Source of the DNA: a virus
Direction: 5' to 3' (one strand)
DNA: 64,000 bases
Virus record (IMG/VR): IMGVR_UViG_3300034073_003741
Location: 1 to 64,000 of that record
In this document: positions 60,232 through 64,000 of the stretch, in pieces
How positions within the stretch are numbered: the first letter of the stretch is position 1
Layout of the letters: the number at the start of each line of letters is the position of its first letter
The notes under the pieces: model-generated
Seen by the model: the letters and a program-made list of their open reading frames with translations, nothing else
Database searches by the model: none
Told to the model about the DNA's origin: nothing
Translations under genes and position numbers: made by a program

Positions 60232-60897
60232 ATGACTATTTATACACATTACGTTTATTGGATACATTTACCAGAACATAACGACCATTATTCTCAGGGG
60301 TATATAGGTGTTTCTAACAACCCAAAACGTAGATTTAGAGAACATCTCAATGTTACAAAATTCATGAACGAGAAAAATCCATTTTTCACCCGAATTTTAC
60401 AAAAATATTCTAATATTCTTGTTCAAACTTTATTATATCAAGGTACTGAAGAGTCTTGTTATCTACTAGAAGAAGAATTTCGTCCAAATAAAAATATAGC
60501 ATGGAATGCTGCAAAAGGAGGATTTAAACCCCCTTCTAAAATAGGCTGGAAACCTACAAAAGAAACTTTATCTAAACGTAGCAACAGTCTTAAAGGAATA
60601 CCTAGAACAGAAGAATGGTGTAATAATCTTTCTTTGGCAAAGCAAGGCCCAAAAAATGGGATGTATGGGAAAAAAATACCATGTCTCGATTCAAGAAAAA
60701 TATTAATTATCCAAACAAAGAATAAAAACAAAATAGATAACTTAATTTTACTTTTTAAACTATTGAATGCAGGTGAATCTATTCGCAATATCTCTAAATC
60801 TACAGAATTCTCTACATCAACGGTTTGTTCTATAAAGAAAAATCCTAAATTACATTTTGAGGCTTTCCCAATACTCAAACAATTTGAAACTTGCTAG
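60232..60897 (+). CDS. GIY-YIG homing endonuclease
   Basis: A 221-residue endonuclease. The GIY-YIG domain spans 1-90: THYVYWIHLP (variant 'GIY'), GYIGVSNNPKRRFREHL ('YIG' and the catalytic Arg), and EEFRPN with the metal-binding Glu. C-terminal DNA-binding modules: NUMOD3-like SLAKQGPKNGMYGKK and a helix-turn-helix-like IRNISKSTEFSTSTVCSIKK. It is encoded antisense to uvsE and overlaps the uvsE 3' end by 48 bp. Flanked by a diverged repeat of uvsE codons, so it is the mobile part of an element inserted in uvsE. Confidence 0.9.
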   Translation: MTIYTHYVYWIHLPEHNDHYSQGYIGVSNNPKRRFREHLNVTKFMNEKNPFFTRILQKYSNILVQTLLYQGTEESCYLLEEEFRPNKNIAWNAAKGGFKPPSKIGWKPTKETLSKRSNSLKGIPRTEEWCNNLSLAKQGPKNGMYGKKIPCLDSRKILIIQTKNKNKIDNLILLFKLLNAGESIRNISKSTEFSTSTVCSIKKNPKLHFEAFPILKQFETC

Positions 60898-61875
60898 ATT
60901 TTTAGCCTTTGCCTCTACCATTACGTCTGCCCATTCCCAATGTGTTTTGGCCCATAAGTTCATAGCAAGATTATGCATGTAATCACTATGGGCTCTTAAT
61001 TTTTGTTTATTGATGCCTCTATCAATTAGCACATCACGGGAGGGAAGTATGTCGGTTGGATGATCAGAAAGAAATTCTTCTCTGGATTGGCTATAATGCA
61101 TAACAGGCCGTAAACCACGCCAACTATTAATAATCATTTTGATACGCGGATCATTTGATGAAATATATTCTCCTTCACGACAATAATTATGATGTATATC
61201 TAAAACAATGGGCAGTAGATCGCCTAGTGTTAGGCATTCATCTAATCCCCATGAGTTTTCTTCATTTTCAATGGTGATTGAATTACGGGCTTCTGGTGAG
61301 AGTCTTTTATAGGCTCTCCTGATACCTTCTGGACCTTCTTTACCCGAGATGTGCACGTTGATCTTGATGTCTTGAAATTGTTTACCAAACCCCATCCACC
61401 GGGCCATATCTGCATGATACTCAAACTCCTCTATACTCTTATTTACAATATCAGGATTATCACTAGCAAGAACAGTAAACTGACCTGGATGGAAAGACAG
61501 TCTAACATTACGATCACGGGCAATGCGCCCGACTTCAGCAAAATGTCTTTCCGCATATTGTTGTACGTCAGGGAGCTTCCAAAAATACCGCCAATTAGAT
61601 TCAGTGTATACAGGTAAAATATCACTTGAGAGGCGGACCATTCTAAGGTGTTGATTTAAATTTCCAACACGGGTTACAAGTTTTTTAACAGATTCGATGT
61701 TACCTTTCATCAAATCCCATAATTTTTCTTCTGCCTTAGACTTAGATTGTCTATTAAGCCATGCTACTGTAGTAGTACCAGTATTGTATTTTTTACAATC
61801 ATCTGATGATTTAATTCCATCAGTTTGATTGGGGTTATCAATCCATTTGCAAGCAAATCCAATACGTTTGATCAT
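60850..61875 (-). CDS. uvsE: UV damage endonuclease UvsE/UVDE, C-terminus rebuilt by insertion
   Basis: A 341-residue TIM-barrel nuclease that nicks 5' to UV photoproducts. Visible metal-site motifs: RIGFACKW at the start, RLSFHPGQFTVLASDNP near 125, NVHISGKEGPEG near 170, ITIENEENSWGL near 195, VLDIHHNYC near 219, PVMHYSQSREE near 255. All are intact, so it should be active. The last residues (after KNLASFKLFE) are YWESLKM, encoded by bases that also form the 3' end of the antisense GIY-YIG gene; the ancestral tail TYLSKKEKLYD lies 0.7 kb away. Ribosome-binding site AAGGAT precedes the ATG. Confidence 0.93.
   Translation of the reverse strand: MIKRIGFACKWIDNPNQTDGIKSSDDCKKYNTGTTTVAWLNRQSKSKAEEKLWDLMKGNIESVKKLVTRVGNLNQHLRMVRLSSDILPVYTESNWRYFWKLPDVQQYAERHFAEVGRIARDRNVRLSFHPGQFTVLASDNPDIVNKSIEEFEYHADMARWMGFGKQFQDIKINVHISGKEGPEGIRRAYKRLSPEARNSITIENEENSWGLDECLTLGDLLPIVLDIHHNYCREGEYISSNDPRIKMIINSWRGLRPVMHYSQSREEFLSDHPTDILPSRDVLIDRGINKQKLRAHSDYMHNLAMNLWAKTHWEWADVMVEAKAKNLASFKLFEYWESLKM
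60874..60903 (-). repeat. 30-bp diverged direct repeat, copy B (in intact uvsE)
   Basis: Right junction of the element; still codes KNLASFKLFE in uvsE. Six silent differences from copy A. Confidence 0.8.
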
Positions 61876-61891
61876 TTAAAATCCTTAGGGT

Positions 61892-62128
61892 TTATGAATA
61901 CTTTAGAATAAACCAAGTAAGTTTTTTTCCTTCACTAAAAGAAAAAGTTACATGTGATTCAGTTCCACTCTTGAGGCCATACATATAATAAGACGAAGAT
62001 GGAGTATAAGCGAAACTGAAATCTTTGTCAACTACTAAACCTGTAAGTTTCAATTCATTAACTATATCTAGCATTTTAGATGCAGACATAGCTTTTAAAA
62101 TTGATTTATGAGGAAATTTGTCTAGCAT
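61892..62128 (-). CDS. Small protein with FILKYS C-terminus
   Basis: A 78-residue protein from the ATG at 62128 that overlaps the preceding stop (ATGCTAG); the longer frame begins inside that gene. Helical front (HKSILKAMSASKMLDIVNEL), then beta strands (YTPSSSYYMYGLKSGTESHV). It ends LTWFILKYS, like two other small proteins at 63503 (MFILRYS) and 63706 (LFLLRWS), which suggests a family. Function unknown. Confidence 0.58.
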   Translation of the reverse strand: MLDKFPHKSILKAMSASKMLDIVNELKLTGLVVDKDFSFAYTPSSSYYMYGLKSGTESHVTFSFSEGKKLTWFILKYS

Positions 62129-62514
62129 ACATATTCTTTTGAAGGTAAAAACCATTCAAGTGTTTCTTGTGGACTATATTTTTCTATTAATTTAAGAAAA
62201 AAATCTGCATCTTTTTTATTAATAAATTTAATAAACATATTAACCATATTATCTGATGATTTTTCATCTATAATATAATCCCATGCTCTTGTATTGAAAA
62301 CACCTGCCCGATAAATTTTATTATATTCTCGAAATGCTGATATTTTAGTAGTTTCTGCATAATATATATTAAGCCATAATGTGCCTACTATCATTCTAGC
62401 ACATGTTTGTGTCATTGCAACACCATTCCAATATGTTATATGAGCATCATGTTTTTTTATATACATATTAAATGGGACAGGACTAATAAAACTCCAAGCC
62501 GCTGCATCATGCAT
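62122..62514 (-). CDS. Hypothetical protein
   Basis: A 130-residue protein with aromatic-rich sequence (MHDAAAWSFISPVPFNMYIK, TQTCARMIVGTLWLNIYYAE, FNTRAWDYIIDEK). It overlaps the nucleotidyltransferase-like gene by 8 bp, which points to joint expression and possibly a two-component unit. No recognised family. Confidence 0.5.
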   Translation of the reverse strand: MHDAAAWSFISPVPFNMYIKKHDAHITYWNGVAMTQTCARMIVGTLWLNIYYAETTKISAFREYNKIYRAGVFNTRAWDYIIDEKSSDNMVNMFIKFINKKDADFFLKLIEKYSPQETLEWFLPSKEYVC

Positions 62515-63085
62515 TACCGTAATCCTCTTCTGTTAATTTAGTATAATCCCATATTGTTTTAGGATTAGCAATGATGTTTTTTATTAGTTCATCGTCTGGT
62601 TGATATCCATATGACCAGTATTTAAATAATCTTTTAATACTATTTTCATTGATTTTTGTCATTCTTAAATATTTGTTTTTTAAATCATTTATGAAATTAT
62701 CAGAATAATACCATGTGTCACCATCAGTTGCAATTTGACAAACAGTTATGTCAAAATTATCTAATAAATTTAACACATTTTTTTCATCGCTTTCATCAAT
62801 GTTTGTACGATATGGTTTTTTAATAATTTGAACTTTTATATTTGAAATTAAGTAGGTAGATGCATATACTGTATCAAATTTTGGATGATAACCAATATTC
62901 ATTCTAAATTTATTCATGGATTCTACAGTTGGAAACCAAATATCTATATCATGCTCTTCTACTGCGTAATCCTGAAACCATCTTAATGCTGCTCCTCCTG
63001 CAACAATTGCATTATAATTTTCTAAATTAAGACTTCTTATTAATTCTCGATCGGTCGAATGAATTGTTAATAAATTTATTGACAT
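62507..63085 (-). CDS. Nucleotidyltransferase-fold protein
   Basis: A 192-residue protein with the pol-beta-superfamily nucleotidyltransferase signature near the start: AIVAGGAALRWFQDY followed by HDIDIWFPT, i.e. GG-x-A-x-R helix and the paired metal-binding Asp-x-Asp. A third acid may be in LDNFDITVCQIA near 113. Related folds include tRNA- or protein-modifying toxins and AbiEii/MNT-type enzymes. A helical C-terminal half (SIKRLFKYWSYGYQPDDELI) may bind substrate. Target unknown. Confidence 0.7.
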   Translation of the reverse strand: MSINLLTIHSTDRELIRSLNLENYNAIVAGGAALRWFQDYAVEEHDIDIWFPTVESMNKFRMNIGYHPKFDTVYASTYLISNIKVQIIKKPYRTNIDESDEKNVLNLLDNFDITVCQIATDGDTWYYSDNFINDLKNKYLRMTKINENSIKRLFKYWSYGYQPDDELIKNIIANPKTIWDYTKLTEEDYGNA

Positions 63086-63092
63086 GATATTT

Positions 63093-63506
63093 TTATTTTG
63101 CTAAATTTAGCAATGTTTTATAATGTTCATATGCTTTTCGTACAGATTCGTTACTGTCTCTAATACGTTTTTCGTTTAAATTCACAAAATATAGTTCTCT
63201 TAATTGCCCATAGTCATGTATGATCATCTCAACTGAGTTTAGTCCTGTGAAATTCTTTAGATTTTCGAGATCAACATGTTCGTCTGCCAACTGTTCAAAC
63301 TCCACTATTGGCATGGTAATCTCCACTGCTTCAACACTGTCAATCTTTGTAATGGCGTAGGTAGACAAATAATCTTCGTAAGGATTGTAGGTGTTAGGAA
63401 CTAATGATGGATTGTTATGCACGTACATCCTCTTATCATATTTGACGGAACCGTAATAACGATTTAAAAATGATTTAACTGATTTTGATTTTTCAATATG
63501 TTTCAT
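63093..63506 (-). CDS. Hypothetical protein
   Basis: A 137-residue protein with a basic N-terminus (KHIEKSKSVKSFLNRYYGSV), VEAVEITMPIVEFEQLADEH in the centre, and MIIHDYGQLRELYFVNLNEK. Reads as a soluble alpha/beta domain. Its ATG overlaps the stop of the gene upstream (ATGA). No recognised family. Confidence 0.55.
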   Translation of the reverse strand: MKHIEKSKSVKSFLNRYYGSVKYDKRMYVHNNPSLVPNTYNPYEDYLSTYAITKIDSVEAVEITMPIVEFEQLADEHVDLENLKNFTGLNSVEMIIHDYGQLRELYFVNLNEKRIRDSNESVRKAYEHYKTLLNLAK

Positions 63507-63709
63507 GAATACCTCAAAATAAACATTGTATATTTTTTTTCATCAACTACTTCAATACGCCCGCCAATAGCGGATGACAATTGGATTCCGTATTCTTTAA
63601 CCATATGTTCCTTAAGCGCATGAATATTAAGTAACAAACTAATAGGAGCATTTTCTTCCCATTTATTGATAGCGCGCCAGACCATATTATCATCAATAAG
63701 ATTTGTCAT
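63503..63709 (-). CDS. Small protein with FILRYS C-terminus
   Basis: A 68-residue protein from the ATG at 63709, forming an ATGA overlap with the partial gene upstream. Sequence LIDDNMVWRAINKWEENAPI, then LLLNIHALKEHMVKEYGIQL, and a C-terminal strand pair VVDEKKYTMFILRYS. Shares its ending with the proteins at 61892 and 63706. Unknown function. Confidence 0.55.
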   Translation of the reverse strand: MTNLIDDNMVWRAINKWEENAPISLLLNIHALKEHMVKEYGIQLSSAIGGRIEVVDEKKYTMFILRYS

Positions 63710-64000
63710 GACCACCTCAACAAAAACAATGTGTAATCTTTTGGATTTTTACAGGCGAAGAAAATATAATCTCCTCCACCAAGTTCATCTATTTCCCATC
63801 CATTTGATGTACTTGATGCACGATGGAAATCAAATCTAAATTTATCTGTACAGTTTTCCTTACACCATTGACTAAGCACATATATTCCGTCTATTGCTAC
63901 ATCCCAGTAATAAACATTGTGGCCACGATTTTCAAAACAGTAAACATATGGATACCCACGATAAAAATCTTTTACTCTACTAGCAGGACGATTGATATCT
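63706..64000 (-). CDS. Partial gene at window end, LLRWS C-terminus
   Basis: An open frame enters from the right edge and stops with TGA at 63708-63706, giving at least 97 codons without a start in the window. Visible: RVKDFYRGYPYVYCFENRGH, NVYYWDVAIDGIYVLSQWCK, NGWEIDELGGGDYIFFACKN, ending YTLFLLRWS. It resembles the two other small proteins with this ending and is joined to the next gene by ATGA. Truncated by the window. Confidence 0.6.
   Translation of the reverse strand, partial: DINRPASRVKDFYRGYPYVYCFENRGHNVYYWDVAIDGIYVLSQWCKENCTDKFRFDFHRASSTSNGWEIDELGGGDYIFFACKNPKDYTLFLLRWS

Noticed and set aside
60459-60878. 139-residue open frame antisense to the GIY-YIG gene
   Set aside because: No ribosome-binding site or recognisable domain; the opposite strand has a clear endonuclease.
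60158-60903. Group I intron in uvsE
   Set aside because: The endonuclease is antisense to uvsE, and the exon sequence is duplicated rather than merely interrupted; intact uvsE reads to its own stop without splicing.
1-64000. tRNA genes
   Set aside because: No cloverleaf with TTCRA loop and matching acceptor stems was noticed by eye; a covariance search would be needed to exclude them.

Overview
The window is an AT-rich segment of a large tailed phage of the T4 superfamily (myovirus with a contractile tail). The evidence is gp25- and gp6-type baseplate wedge genes in T4 order, a T4-type replisome (family B polymerase, sliding clamp, clamp-loader ATPase, 5'-3' exonuclease, DsbA-like protein), a GroES-like co-chaperonin, and late-promoter-like octamers (xATAAATA). 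Small conserved proteins and the phoH, MoxR/VWA, ClpA and DnaJ genes point to the aquatic (cyanophage/pelagiphage-like) branch rather than to coliphage T4. A two-component spanin plus a GH19 endolysin implies a Gram-negative host; the host itself cannot be named from the sequence. No tRNA, rRNA, CRISPR array, transposase or integrase was seen.

Layout. 1-22298 (+) is the baseplate and fibre module: gp25, gp6, a 4570-residue giant in the gp7 position, two small structural proteins and three tandem fibre paralogues. 22295-27133 (-) is a nucleotide and chaperone operon (moxR, VWA/metallopeptidase, three small genes, DHFR, thymidylate synthase) that converges on the fibres. 27204-31105 (-) holds small unknowns, an exonuclease and a glycosyltransferase. 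31195-35524 (-) is the replisome operon dsbA-methyltransferase-polymerase-clamp. 35621-41828 (-) is an island of small, often basic proteins that share short N-terminal sequences resembling the T4 capsid-targeting sequence; it includes an intein-bearing zinc-ribbon protein, a peptidoglycan-binding protein, a Dps-like protein and a kinase-like protein. 41872-45344 (-) holds a structural protein and clpA-dnaJ. 45400-49414 (-) is the lysis and membrane cassette. 49539-50297 (+) is an isolated phoH. 50335-52618 (-) is clamp loader, groES and small genes. 52651-59377 (-) is a second virion module with a collagen-like fibre and a putative-Ig protein. 59497-64000 contains uvsE interrupted near its 3' end by a GIY-YIG endonuclease element, then small unknowns including a nucleotidyltransferase-like protein.

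Regulation visible in the sequence. Host-sigma70-like promoters (hexamers 17-18 bp apart) stand before moxR, the 59-residue gene at 31105, dsbA, dnaJ, phoH and the gene at 52618. Several carry a short inverted repeat right after the -10. Structural and lysis genes instead carry T4-late-type octamers. In five cases the octamer sits only 5-9 bp before an ATG that has no Shine-Dalgarno sequence, which predicts nearly leaderless late mRNAs. Convergent junctions carry terminator hairpins, some inside coding sequence.

Most notable: (1) uvsE split by a GIY-YIG element, with a 10-codon duplication in which all six differences are synonymous; (2) a 278-residue intein in a small zinc-ribbon phage protein; (3) a possible family of capsid-targeted cargo proteins, including a kinase-like one; (4) the leaderless late-promoter pattern; (5) a 4570-residue baseplate protein with an FG-GAP-like propeller and a dockerin-like calcium loop. 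All functional calls rest on motif reading only; no database search was run.
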